A program made the position numbers and the translations under genes. A stretch of 32,733 bases of DNA from positions 1 to 32,733 of the forward strand of contig CAJXOQ010000023.1 of NCBI GenBank assembly GCA_913057975.1, given 5' to 3'. Every line of letters begins with the position of its first letter. Positions within the stretch are counted from its first letter, which is position 1. The notes beneath the pieces were generated by a model, which did no database searches, was not told where the DNA came from, and saw nothing but the letters and a program-made list of their open reading frames with translations. The DNA is from an uncultured Marinobacter sp. GTDB taxonomy: Bacteria > Pseudomonadota > Gammaproteobacteria > Pseudomonadales > Oleiphilaceae. Positions 9,340 to 16,942 of this stretch are shown one piece after another.

Positions 9340-12300
9340 GCCAGCCGAACGTTTCAGCCCCGATCGTTTCTAATGAGATTGAATCGCCAATCATAAACTC
9401 GCCCTTCAGAGAGCCTGAGTTCTTCTGGCAGATTGAAAAGGCTAAACAGCCGCTTAAAGCCGCAGGGCGAAGGCCCGCGAGTTATTTCTATCGGGTTCCC
9501 GAAAGCAGTGGCCGAAATCGTAAGGTCAAAGAACAGTTGAGCCTGGAGGGGGACCTGGGCGTAGGCCAGCAGGAAGATATCCCGTTGGTGAATTGGCTCC
9601 GGCAACGCATCAAAGAGTGGCGCGCAGGCGGGTTTACGGGCATTCCCTATGACGGGGCCTCATCCGTCAGTAAGGAATTAATGGAGCTCTGGCAGGGTGA
9701 TGGAACTCTTCGAAAACAACGTCTGTTTTATGCGCAGATAGAAGCCGCTGAAGCAATTATCTTTCTCGTTGAAGCAAACCCGGTATACCTAAAAGGGTTA
9801 CCTGAGATTCCAGTTGATCACCCCGGCGAATCTACAAGGGAGGCTGGTTTTCGTGCGTTTACTCGTTATGCCTGCAAAATGGCGACGGGTACCGGCAAAA
9901 CCACTGTTATGGGGATGCTCTCCGCCTGGTCAATTTTGAACTATGTAGCTTCACCGACGGACGAGCGCTTCTCCGATACTGTTTTGATCGTTTGCCCAAA
10001 CGTGACAATAAGGGAGCGTTTGCAGGAACTCGATCCCGCTTTGGGGGACAACAGCCTTTACCGCACAAGGCAACTGGTGCCTCCGCACCGGATGGAAGAG
10101 CTCCGTAGAGGCGAGGTAATGATCGCCAACTGGCATCGATTGGCGAAAAAAGAAACTAATACCGTGAATGGCACTTCCGCTAAGGTTGTGAAAACTGGTG
10201 AGCCGGTGGAAGTCGTCAGGAATGCAGGTAAGGCCAACGAGGAAGTCGAAGTTAAGTACTTCGAATCTGACCAGGCTTGGTTCAAAAGGATGCGCCAGGA
10301 ACTTGGCTCCGGTAAAGGCCGTTGTCCCCATTGGCTTGTCTTCAACGATGAAGCGCACCACGCTTATCGACGTGGCGACTCGAATACGGAGCTAGACCTG
10401 GAAGATGACGCGGCCTTGGCGAAGAAAAATGCCAAGGAAGCAACGATCTGGATCGAGGGTTTGGACCGGATTAATAAGTTGGCAGGTGGCCGTAAAAAAG
10501 GCATTCGCTTCTGTATCGATTTGTCTGCTACGCCCTTTTACATTCAGGGGTCCGGAAATGAGGTTGGTAAGCCATTCCCATGGATCGTCTCCGACTTTGG
10601 ATTACTGGATGCGATCGAGTCTGGCTTGGTCAAAATTCCGCAATTGCCGACCCGTGACATTACCGGGGAAGAAGACGCAGGCTATTTCAATGTCTGGCGT
10701 TGGGTCGAGTCGATGGCGGAGAAAGATGGGCTAGGCACCAAGCTCAATCCTCAGATCGTTATGACTTATGCCGCAGCGCCGATTACTACCCTTGCCCAGG
10801 ATTGGCACAAGCGCTTTCAACAGTGGCAAGAAGACAGCAAGGAAGATTTACACCCTGTTCCTCCCGTTTTCATTGTTGTTTGTAGAGATACCAAAGTGGC
10901 CGCTGAGGTTTTTAATTGGCTGGCTGACAATGATGGTAATTACGGTCAGGCTCCAGACTGGTTCAGGAATCAGAAGGGCGAGGAAGTCACTGTTCGTGTT
11001 GATTCGAAAGTGGTGGAGGATCTTGAAGAGGGTGGGACTAAAGATGAAACCCGCCGGTTACGGTTTATCTTAGACACCATTGGTAAGAAGACTTGGCCTG
11101 GAGGTAAGGTGCCGGAAGAGTGGTCGGAACTTGTTCGAAAGAACAATGAGAAGGCCGCCAGTGACGACAATGATGGTGCCTACAAATGGATTGATGAACG
11201 AGTTCCTCCTGGCCGAAATATTCGCTGCATCGTGTCTGTCGCGATGTTGGCTGAAGGCTGGGATGCCAATACTGTTACCCACATTGTCGGGCTGCGGCCC
11301 TTCGGATCGCAGCTGCTTTGTGAGCAGGTGATTGGCCGTGCTCTCCGTCGCCGAAGCTACGCGCTGAATGAAGAAACTGACCAGTTCGAGGAAGAGACCG
11401 CTAAGGTTTTCGGTGTTCCATTTGAACTGGTTCCTTTCAAGGTGTCCGAGTCAAAAGATCCAAAACCTCCAAAAGAGCCGAATCACGTCTTTAGCGATCC
11501 GGCGAAAGAATATTACGAGATCGAATTTCCGCTGGTGGAGGGCTATTACAGCCCGCAGACATTCGAGGTCCACGTAAGCTGGGATCAAATTCCTCAACTT
11601 ACGATCGATCCCAAAGAAGTGCCGGATCAGGTCGAGATGAACTCAATGACATCGCCGGAAGGTAGCCTGGCGAAATACGGGCCAGGGCAGAGGCCTGTGT
11701 TGAACTTGTCTACTTGGCGAAAGCAATTCAGAAATCAGCAGGTTGCTTTCAGATTGGCGCAGCAGGTTTGCAAGCGCTGGCAGGCCGAGCAGGGCGATTC
11801 TCAGGCTGAAACCGTGCCAGTACACGTCCTGTTTCCGAAGGTAGCATTCGCCGCTAAGCGGTTCCTACACGAGAAAATCAACTGTAAGGGCAGTGCAGAA
11901 CCGTGCGATGTGCTGCTTGTGGGCAAATACCAACAACAAGCCGTGGACAATTTGTTTGAGGCTGTGCGAAAGGGCTCTGGTGGCTTGGTAGATAGCCCGG
12001 AGTTACCTCGCATTCCAAAGGGGGCGTCTGGCCGAGGTAGTACTAAATTCGTTGATTATCACACGACGAAGTCTGTCTATTCGGTTAACAAAAGCCATTT
12101 AAATGCCATGGTTGCTGATACTAAGAAGTGGGAGCAAAGCGCTGGCTTTGCGCTGGATGTTCATCCTGGTGTCGTTAAATGGGTAAAGAACGAACACTTG
12201 GGCTTCTATGTTCCATACCGTAAGCACGGCGTACCATCTCGCTACATTCCTGATTTCATCGCTCACCTTGATATAGGACTAAATCTCATTTTGGAGATAA

Positions 12301-13109
12301 AAGGTCAGTATGGGGACGACGCAGATCTCAAGGTGAAAGCGGCTGAACGTTGGGTGAACGCCGTAAATGAGGATGGAAGTTGGGGGCTATGGCACTATCG
12401 CGTAGTTACTGAGCCTACAGAGCTACCTAACCTGCTTAATGAGTTTGCACTGGCGAAGTGGGACGGGGATGCGCTCACTTTGGATGGCGGAGCAGGCATG
12501 CCATCGCAGCCTTCAGTCAGGAACAGTGCTGTCTCCAATGAACTGGGCTTGGAAACGGAGATTATCGATTGGTTGAAGGCTCAGGGCATTTGGACGGAGG
12601 AATTCAAATGGTCGCCTCGTTCAACTCAACCCGTCGATGGGATGGCATATAAGGCGATGCTGTCGGTTACCTCGGATGACCTATCTGAGGCGAAAGTTAC
12701 CAGAATCAATCTTAAACGTCTTTTGAACATTCCTTCTCTCTCATTGACCTCTGTGACTCTTAGCGGAGAGGTGTATTCGCTAAGCGACGTATCAGATCCG
12801 GTTGCGATCGGACTGTTTGCAATCGCAACGTTGTTCGGCGGTGCTAAAGCTGTGAAGGAACTCGCGACAGAGACTCTTGATAACCACCATGCGGCTGTTT
12901 TGATCTCTTTAAAGGACGTAGAGGCGCCGAAGCACATTACGAAAGAGGCCTTGTTGAAAAAGGTCAACTCCCTGCTATCGAATGATGGAGAGTCGATTAT
13001 TGCCGACGTCAAACTCAATAAGATAATTGAAAAGCTGCGCACTGAGCTGAAGTGTATCGAGGTAAGTGATCACGGCGTCTCCCTCAAATCAGTGGTCAAA
13101 TACAAGTGA
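9336..13109 (+). CDS. Type III-like restriction endonuclease/helicase (Res)
   Basis: A 1257-residue SF2 helicase fused to a nuclease. Motif I ATGTGKT is at 183-189, DEAH at 338-341 (in NDEAHHAYR), SAT at 397-399, and motif VI QVIGRALRRR at 664-673. A PD-(D/E)xK nuclease core follows: PDF with D973, then E987-I-K989 in LEIKGQYG. This is the type III Res order, helicase first and nuclease second. Beyond the nuclease, about 190 residues (from ~1066) form an additional C-terminal region I do not recognise, with a hydrophobic stretch around VAIGLFAIATLFGG. The ATG at 9336 overlaps the mod stop. The expected role is ATP-dependent cleavage of DNA lacking the Mod mark. It may belong to a large Res family distinct from EcoP15I Res; I cannot check this. 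Confidence 0.92.
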   Translation: MSQPNVSAPIVSNEIESPIINSPFREPEFFWQIEKAKQPLKAAGRRPASYFYRVPESSGRNRKVKEQLSLEGDLGVGQQEDIPLVNWLRQRIKEWRAGGFTGIPYDGASSVSKELMELWQGDGTLRKQRLFYAQIEAAEAIIFLVEANPVYLKGLPEIPVDHPGESTREAGFRAFTRYACKMATGTGKTTVMGMLSAWSILNYVASPTDERFSDTVLIVCPNVTIRERLQELDPALGDNSLYRTRQLVPPHRMEELRRGEVMIANWHRLAKKETNTVNGTSAKVVKTGEPVEVVRNAGKANEEVEVKYFESDQAWFKRMRQELGSGKGRCPHWLVFNDEAHHAYRRGDSNTELDLEDDAALAKKNAKEATIWIEGLDRINKLAGGRKKGIRFCIDLSATPFYIQGSGNEVGKPFPWIVSDFGLLDAIESGLVKIPQLPTRDITGEEDAGYFNVWRWVESMAEKDGLGTKLNPQIVMTYAAAPITTLAQDWHKRFQQWQEDSKEDLHPVPPVFIVVCRDTKVAAEVFNWLADNDGNYGQAPDWFRNQKGEEVTVRVDSKVVEDLEEGGTKDETRRLRFILDTIGKKTWPGGKVPEEWSELVRKNNEKAASDDNDGAYKWIDERVPPGRNIRCIVSVAMLAEGWDANTVTHIVGLRPFGSQLLCEQVIGRALRRRSYALNEETDQFEEETAKVFGVPFELVPFKVSESKDPKPPKEPNHVFSDPAKEYYEIEFPLVEGYYSPQTFEVHVSWDQIPQLTIDPKEVPDQVEMNSMTSPEGSLAKYGPGQRPVLNLSTWRKQFRNQQVAFRLAQQVCKRWQAEQGDSQAETVPVHVLFPKVAFAAKRFLHEKINCKGSAEPCDVLLVGKYQQQAVDNLFEAVRKGSGGLVDSPELPRIPKGASGRGSTKFVDYHTTKSVYSVNKSHLNAMVADTKKWEQSAGFALDVHPGVVKWVKNEHLGFYVPYRKHGVPSRYIPDFIAHLDIGLNLILEIKGQYGDDADLKVKAAERWVNAVNEDGSWGLWHYRVVTEPTELPNLLNEFALAKWDGDALTLDGGAGMPSQPSVRNSAVSNELGLETEIIDWLKAQGIWTEEFKWSPRSTQPVDGMAYKAMLSVTSDDLSEAKVTRINLKRLLNIPSLSLTSVTLSGEVYSLSDVSDPVAIGLFAIATLFGGAKAVKELATETLDNHHAAVLISLKDVEAPKHITKEALLKKVNSLLSNDGESIIADVKLNKIIEKLRTELKCIEVSDHGVSLKSVVKYK

Positions 13110-13135
13110 GTTTCAATATGCTGAGGGGATGGACG

Positions 13136-13253
13136 ATGATCAAAAAAACACTTGGCGTCATTCCCTGGTGGTCTGCTGCACGGGACTCTGTTTCAAGCTG
13201 GAAACGAAACCTATGCCCTGTGTGACGGGGAGGTTCTAAGAGCCTACGATTGT
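13136..13253 (+). pseudogene. Displaced-frame 5' part of the HNH gene (apparent frameshifts)
   Basis: A good ribosome site, GAGGGG at 13123-13128, lies 7 bases before ATG 13136 (MIKK), but that frame closes at about 13219. A different frame, open at 13140-13253, reads like real protein (HLASFPGGLLHGTLFQ, then NETYALCDGEVL) and ends just where the HNH frame opens at 13240. In the HNH frame the bases before its first start codon also look coding (EPTIVNEWIDL). The simplest reading is one ancestral gene of ~210 codons with single-base changes at the A7 run (13142-13148) and near 13233-13240. Whether this is true decay, assembly error or a new shortened gene is unresolved. Confidence 0.5.
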
Positions 13254-13269
13254 TAATGAATGGATTGAT

Positions 13270-13764
13270 TTGGTGGATAGCTGGGATCTGCGTTGTTCCA
13301 TGGATGTCTATCATCGTGCTTTACAGTGGGTTGAAGGTCGGCGCGATACGTCAGCTGTCCGTCAAATGATTAACCAGCAGCTAGAGGCAGGAAAGGTCGA
13401 GTGCGTGTGGACAGCCCAGAATCTTAAAGCGACGCGGTTTGACGTCGACCACTGTTTTCCGTGGTCACGATGGAACAACAACGATCTCTGGAATCTGATG
13501 CCAGCGACTCATACGGCGAATGCTTCGAAGTCCGAAAAGCTGCCCGGAGATTTGCTGCTCAAGGGCGCGCACCCTCGAGTGGTGAACTGGTGGGAGCAAG
13601 CCATTGTGGGTACGTCTCGTGAGGAGCAATTCTTCTCAGAGGCTGAGGCATCTTTACCATTGCTAGATCAGGAACGATCCGTGGAAGGCGTTTTTGAGGG
13701 AATGCTACAGCAGCGGTTGAGATTGAAAACGAATCTTCAACTTGCTGAATGGCTGGGCGTGTAA
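13270..13764 (+). CDS. HNH endonuclease of defence locus
   Basis: From TTG 13270 this frame gives 164 residues; GTG 13273 and ATG 13300 are other possible starts and none has a strong ribosome site. The HNH core is clear: DVDH (H61) followed by FPW, then NDLWNLMP (N75), then HTANASKSEK (H81, N84, K87). These are the metal and catalytic positions of a beta-beta-alpha-metal nuclease. The helical part before it (VDSWDL, then YHRALQWVEGRR) probably continues upstream, where the frame is disrupted. It follows the Res gene in the same direction and ends the low-GC defence block. It could be an accessory nuclease of the system. If the N-terminal part is essential, this copy may be inactive. Confidence 0.75.
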   Translation: MVDSWDLRCSMDVYHRALQWVEGRRDTSAVRQMINQQLEAGKVECVWTAQNLKATRFDVDHCFPWSRWNNNDLWNLMPATHTANASKSEKLPGDLLLKGAHPRVVNWWEQAIVGTSREEQFFSEAEASLPLLDQERSVEGVFEGMLQQRLRLKTNLQLAEWLGV

Positions 13765-13869
13765 TTTGGATGGGCGATGGAATACGGCTCTCTCGCGATA
13801 CAGCGAGCTTTCCGTGGACTCAAATACAAAAACAACTCTTCTGTGTTCTTTGGGCGAGCCCACCGCTGC

Positions 13870-14688
13870 CTAACCCAAAATTCTCCGCTGGATAGAATGG
13901 GGCAAAAATCGGGTAATAAAGGCTGCAACGTAAGTCTGCGGTGTCACAAAATATCGTGGCTTGGGACGCGCCGTTTGAGCAGCGCTGACAATCTTTTCGG
14001 CGACGTCCGCCGCACTGGCTGTAAAGGGCTTAACTCTGGCCCCTGGCGCCAGTGCTGATTCCAATGCTTCATACCTTTCCTTGTGCACCGCGCTTGCCCG
14101 TCCAATCAAGGGCTGCAAAGCGGCCAGGGCATGTTCTCTGAACCGGGTCGCCACGGGCCCGGGAAGCACAAGCGAGACACTTTCCAGGCTTTTGCTGTCC
14201 TGCTCATCAAACCAGAAGCTGTCGTGAGCCGTGTTCATCGCGGATTTGGCGGCACAGTAGGCGCCTTTCATTTTCTGGGGCGCTATGGATAAGACGGAGC
14301 TCACCGCGATGACCCGTAAGGGTACTTCATGTTGCTCGCAGAGCCTCAGACAGACGGCGGCCAGCTTGATGGGGCCGAATACGTGGGTGCTGAATTGCTT
14401 TTGCCACATGGATTCGGACAGATCGCGAAGCGCCCCGAATTGCCCGTAACCCGAGTTGTTGATCAGAATAACCCGCTCGGCTGCTGCAATTTCGGTTTCC
14501 AGCTCGCCCGCAAGCCCCTCGATTTTCTCACAGGACTCAAGATCCAGCGTCATCTCCAGATCTGCGAATTCAATGCCACTTGGCTGTCGGGACAGGGCGA
14601 TAACCCTATAACCTTCCCGGGCAAAGAGAGCGCAGGCCTCGCGGCCAATTCCGGCGCTGGCACCGGTTACCAGGGCGAGTTTCGTCAT
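13870..14688 (-). CDS. Short-chain dehydrogenase/reductase (classical-type SDR)
   Basis: A 272-residue NAD(P)-dependent oxidoreductase of unknown substrate. The Rossmann glycine motif TGASAGIG is at residues 8-15, NNSG is present in place of NNAG, and the catalytic set is S131 with Y144-x3-K148 (YCAAK). I chose ATG 14688 rather than the upstream methionine at 14757 because AGGA lies ~8 bases before it and the protein then begins directly at the first Rossmann strand. It is the first gene of the GC-richer, core-like DNA, convergent with the defence block and divergent from the next operon. Its 5' leader contains a stem-loop. Confidence 0.88.
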   Translation of the reverse strand: MTKLALVTGASAGIGREACALFAREGYRVIALSRQPSGIEFADLEMTLDLESCEKIEGLAGELETEIAAAERVILINNSGYGQFGALRDLSESMWQKQFSTHVFGPIKLAAVCLRLCEQHEVPLRVIAVSSVLSIAPQKMKGAYCAAKSAMNTAHDSFWFDEQDSKSLESVSLVLPGPVATRFREHALAALQPLIGRASAVHKERYEALESALAPGARVKPFTASAADVAEKIVSAAQTARPKPRYFVTPQTYVAAFITRFLPHSIQRRILG

Positions 14689-14710
14689 AATGGATGTCCT
14701 TTGGTTTGAT

Positions 14711-14738
14711 GCCAGACCTCCCAAAAAGGGAGGGTGGC
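14711..14738 (-). promoter_or_regulatory. Stem-loop in the 5' leader of the divergent SDR gene
   Basis: CCTCCC (14717-14722) and GGGAGG (14728-14733) pair around an A5 loop (U5 in the - strand transcript), and GCCA/TGGC at the outer ends add four more pairs after a small internal loop. It lies about 22 bases upstream of the - strand start at 14688, so it would be in the leader RNA. It may affect translation or RNA stability. No known riboswitch class is recognised. Confidence 0.45.
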
Positions 14739-14857
14739 AGTGACGCCTATAGTACATTGTCGTCTGAATCTACCGGCGTTGTTGATCCAGTTTTTTTCAC
14801 ACCAGAAGCAAGATGGTCTCAGTCAGAGCCTTGTCTTTGCGACGCACTTCCAGTTTA

Positions 14858-14886
14858 TTAACAATTCAATTTAATGGTTGAATAAA
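14858..14886 (+). promoter_or_regulatory. Putative sigma-70 promoter for the catabolic block
   Basis: TTAACA (14858-14863, one mismatch to TTGACA) is followed after exactly 17 bases by AATAAA (14881-14886, four of six to TATAAT). It sits 40 bases before the start of the first gene of the block, and the palindrome begins at its last base. No other comparable pair was found in the gap between 14757 and 14926. Confidence 0.5.
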
Positions 14887-14899
14887 ACGAGCGCTCGTT
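14886..14899. promoter_or_regulatory. Perfect 14-bp palindrome, putative TetR-family operator
   Basis: AACGAGCGCTCGTT is a perfect inverted repeat. It starts at the last base of the candidate -10 element, where a bound repressor would block initiation. Its form is typical of TetR-family operators. The TetR-type gene at 24759, in the same gene block, is the natural candidate partner; that pairing is inference. Confidence 0.55.
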
Positions 14900-14925
14900 C
14901 TATTTTTGTTGGCGGAGGTCGCGAT

Positions 14926-15726
14926 ATGAATAATTCCAATCAAACGAATTCAGACAACGCAAATGGGTCTCTGCGGCTAGACGGCAAGACTGCTCTGGTA
15001 ACGGGTGCTGCTGGCGGCTTGGGTCAGAGCTTTACTCGTTGTCTCGTTGAAGCTGGTGCCAGCGTTATTGTCAGTGGCCGTCGCCGAGAGCCGCTTGAGT
15101 CCCTCAAGGCCGAATTCCCGGAACATGCTGATCGTATCCACGTAGTCACTATGGATGTCACCAACGAGTCCAGTGTCTCTGAAGCCTTCAATACCATGGC
15201 TGATGAGATCGCTATCCCGGACGTCGTCGTTTCCAATGCCGGTGTGGCAACGAGCAAGAAGGCTCTGGACCTTAACGGTCAGGATTGGGACCGGGTTATC
15301 GACACAAACCTCAAGGGATGCTGGCTGGTTGGCAACGAAGCCGCCCGTCGTCTATCAGCAATTAATCGGGGCGGGAGCATCATCATGATTTCTTCCATCC
15401 TTGGTCATCGCGTGGCCGGTAACGTAGCTCCTTATGCCGCCGCCAAGGCTGGTGTCGAACAACTGACTCGTGCCCTTGCGCTGGAATGGGCCCGATATGG
15501 AATCCGCGTTAATGCACTGGCGCCGGGATACATAGAAACCGATCTGAACCGCGATTTCTTTGCCAGTGAACCCGGCCAGAAAATGATCCGCCGTATTCCT
15601 CAGCGTCGATTGGGGCAGGCTGATGACTTGAGTGGTCCGTTGTTGCTTCTGGCTTCCGGACTTTCCGACTATATGACCGGCAGCACCCTTGTGGTGGATG
15701 GCGGCCATCTTCAATCCTCGTTGTAA
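14926..15726 (+). CDS. SDR-family 3-oxoacyl/hydroxyacyl dehydrogenase (FabG-like; LvaD-type role)
   Basis: A 266-residue short-chain dehydrogenase. TGAAGGLG is at 26-33, SNAG follows strand 4, and the catalytic residues are S156/S157, Y170 and K174 (YAAAK), then NALAPGYIETD. ATG 14926 is chosen because GGAGG lies 7 bases upstream; the longer frame from TTG 14878 would run through the operator. It is the first gene of the block and is followed after 10 bases by the acyl-CoA dehydrogenase. In the levulinate pathway an SDR (LvaD) reduces the 4-keto acyl-CoA to 4-hydroxyacyl-CoA. The neighbours make a similar role plausible here, though many SDRs act on 3-hydroxyacyl-CoAs. Confidence 0.88.
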   Translation: MNNSNQTNSDNANGSLRLDGKTALVTGAAGGLGQSFTRCLVEAGASVIVSGRRREPLESLKAEFPEHADRIHVVTMDVTNESSVSEAFNTMADEIAIPDVVVSNAGVATSKKALDLNGQDWDRVIDTNLKGCWLVGNEAARRLSAINRGGSIIMISSILGHRVAGNVAPYAAAKAGVEQLTRALALEWARYGIRVNALAPGYIETDLNRDFFASEPGQKMIRRIPQRRLGQADDLSGPLLLLASGLSDYMTGSTLVVDGGHLQSSL

Positions 15727-15736
15727 GGAGTGGGCT

Positions 15737-16942
15737 GTGGATTTCAATTTGGACCCCAGGAACGAGTCGTACCGAAAACGGATCCGGGATTTTGTCGAAC
15801 AGGAGCTGTTGCCGCTGGAGCAGAACCCGGAAGCCTACGATGAGCACGAGAACATTGCGACGGACTATCTTGAGCAGATGCGTGCAAAGGCAAAGCAGCA
15901 AGGCCTGTGGTGCTTGCAGATTCCCGAGCGCCTGGGCGGTCAGGGGCTCGATATCTCGGGTATGGCTGCCTGTTACGAGGAAATGAACCGTTCGATTTTC
16001 GGGCCGGTGGTGTTCAATTCCGCGGCACCGGACGATGGCAACATGACCGTGCTGGCGAAAGTCGGGACAGAGGCCCAACAGGAGCGTTGGCTCAAACCCA
16101 TCGTTGAGGGCAGGGTGCGTTCGTCTTTCGTCATGACCGAGCCACCTCCCGGTTGTGGCTCGGACCCCGGCATGATGCAGACTACCGCCACGCGCAAGGG
16201 CGATCGTTGGGTGATTCATGGCCACAAGCACTTCATCACCGGAGCAGCAGAAGCCGCCCATTTCATTCTGATTGCGCGCACCTCCGAAGATACTCGCAAA
16301 GGCCTGAGTGCTTTCCTGTTTCATAAGGATGATCCGGGCTGGGAGATCATCCGGCGTATTCCAATCATGGGGCCGGAAGAGCACGGCGGCCACTGCGAGC
16401 TGCGCTTTGATGGTCTGGAAATCCCGGACGAAAATCGGCTGATGGAGGTGGGTGACGGTCTCAAGGTGACCCAGATTCGCCTGGGCACGGCCCGGCTTAC
16501 CCATTGCATGCGATGGCTGGGCCTGGCGAGACGTTCGTTGGAGATTGCGACCGACTATGTGGATAACCGGGAATCCTTTGGTCAGCCCCTGGCGCAACGC
16601 GAAGGTGTGCAATGGCTGCTTGGTGAGGCGGCAATGGAGATTCAGATCGGCCGATTGCTGACCATGCACGCTGCCTGGAAACTGGACCAGGGTGACTTTG
16701 CCCGAAAGGAGGTGTCCATGGCCAAAGTGTCGGTGGCCGATACCTTGCACAAGGCGGTAGACACGGCAATCCAGCTCTGCGGCGCCAGGGGGTACTCCAA
16801 GGATACCCCGCTGGAGTGGATCTATCGCTATGCCCGCCAGGCAAGGCTGGTAGATGGCGCATCGGAAGTGCACAAAATGGTGTTCTCGAGAACACTCCTG
16901 GCTGAGCGTACAGACTTCTGGCACTGGGGAGTCGAAGCCTGA
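15737..16942 (+). CDS. Acyl-CoA dehydrogenase (ACAD10/11- and LvaC-type)
   Basis: A 401-residue flavoprotein acyl-CoA dehydrogenase. An N-terminal helical domain is followed by the FAD/substrate middle domain (MTEPPPGCGSDPGMM, KHFITGA) and a C-terminal helical domain ending with CGARGYSKDTPLEWIYRYAR. GTG 15737 is the likely start, with GGAG 6 bases upstream; the earlier in-frame ATG lies inside the SDR gene. It overlaps the phosphotransferase gene by one base (TGATG). A dehydrogenase next to an APH-fold kinase recalls mammalian ACAD10/ACAD11 and bacterial LvaC, where a 4-phosphoacyl-CoA is rearranged to the 3-hydroxyacyl-CoA that enters beta-oxidation. Ordinary alpha,beta-dehydrogenation is the alternative. 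Confidence 0.9.
   Translation: MDFNLDPRNESYRKRIRDFVEQELLPLEQNPEAYDEHENIATDYLEQMRAKAKQQGLWCLQIPERLGGQGLDISGMAACYEEMNRSIFGPVVFNSAAPDDGNMTVLAKVGTEAQQERWLKPIVEGRVRSSFVMTEPPPGCGSDPGMMQTTATRKGDRWVIHGHKHFITGAAEAAHFILIARTSEDTRKGLSAFLFHKDDPGWEIIRRIPIMGPEEHGGHCELRFDGLEIPDENRLMEVGDGLKVTQIRLGTARLTHCMRWLGLARRSLEIATDYVDNRESFGQPLAQREGVQWLLGEAAMEIQIGRLLTMHAAWKLDQGDFARKEVSMAKVSVADTLHKAVDTAIQLCGARGYSKDTPLEWIYRYARQARLVDGASEVHKMVFSRTLLAERTDFWHWGVEA

Noticed and set aside
13143..13149. A AAA AAC heptamer as a programmed -1 frameshift site
   Set aside because: It is in register with the frame of ATG 13129, but that start lacks a spaced ribosome site, and a second unrelated shift near 13235 would still be needed.
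48..13764. Assignment to DISARM, BREX or MZA
   Set aside because: Only the SNF2 or Z1 component is shared. DrmA/B/C, PglZ/BrxC and MutL/AIPR-type genes are not visible; upstream genes remain unknown.
13792..13807. Hairpin CTCGC/GCGAG after the HNH gene as a terminator
   Set aside because: Only five base pairs, with just three T after it; too weak to call.
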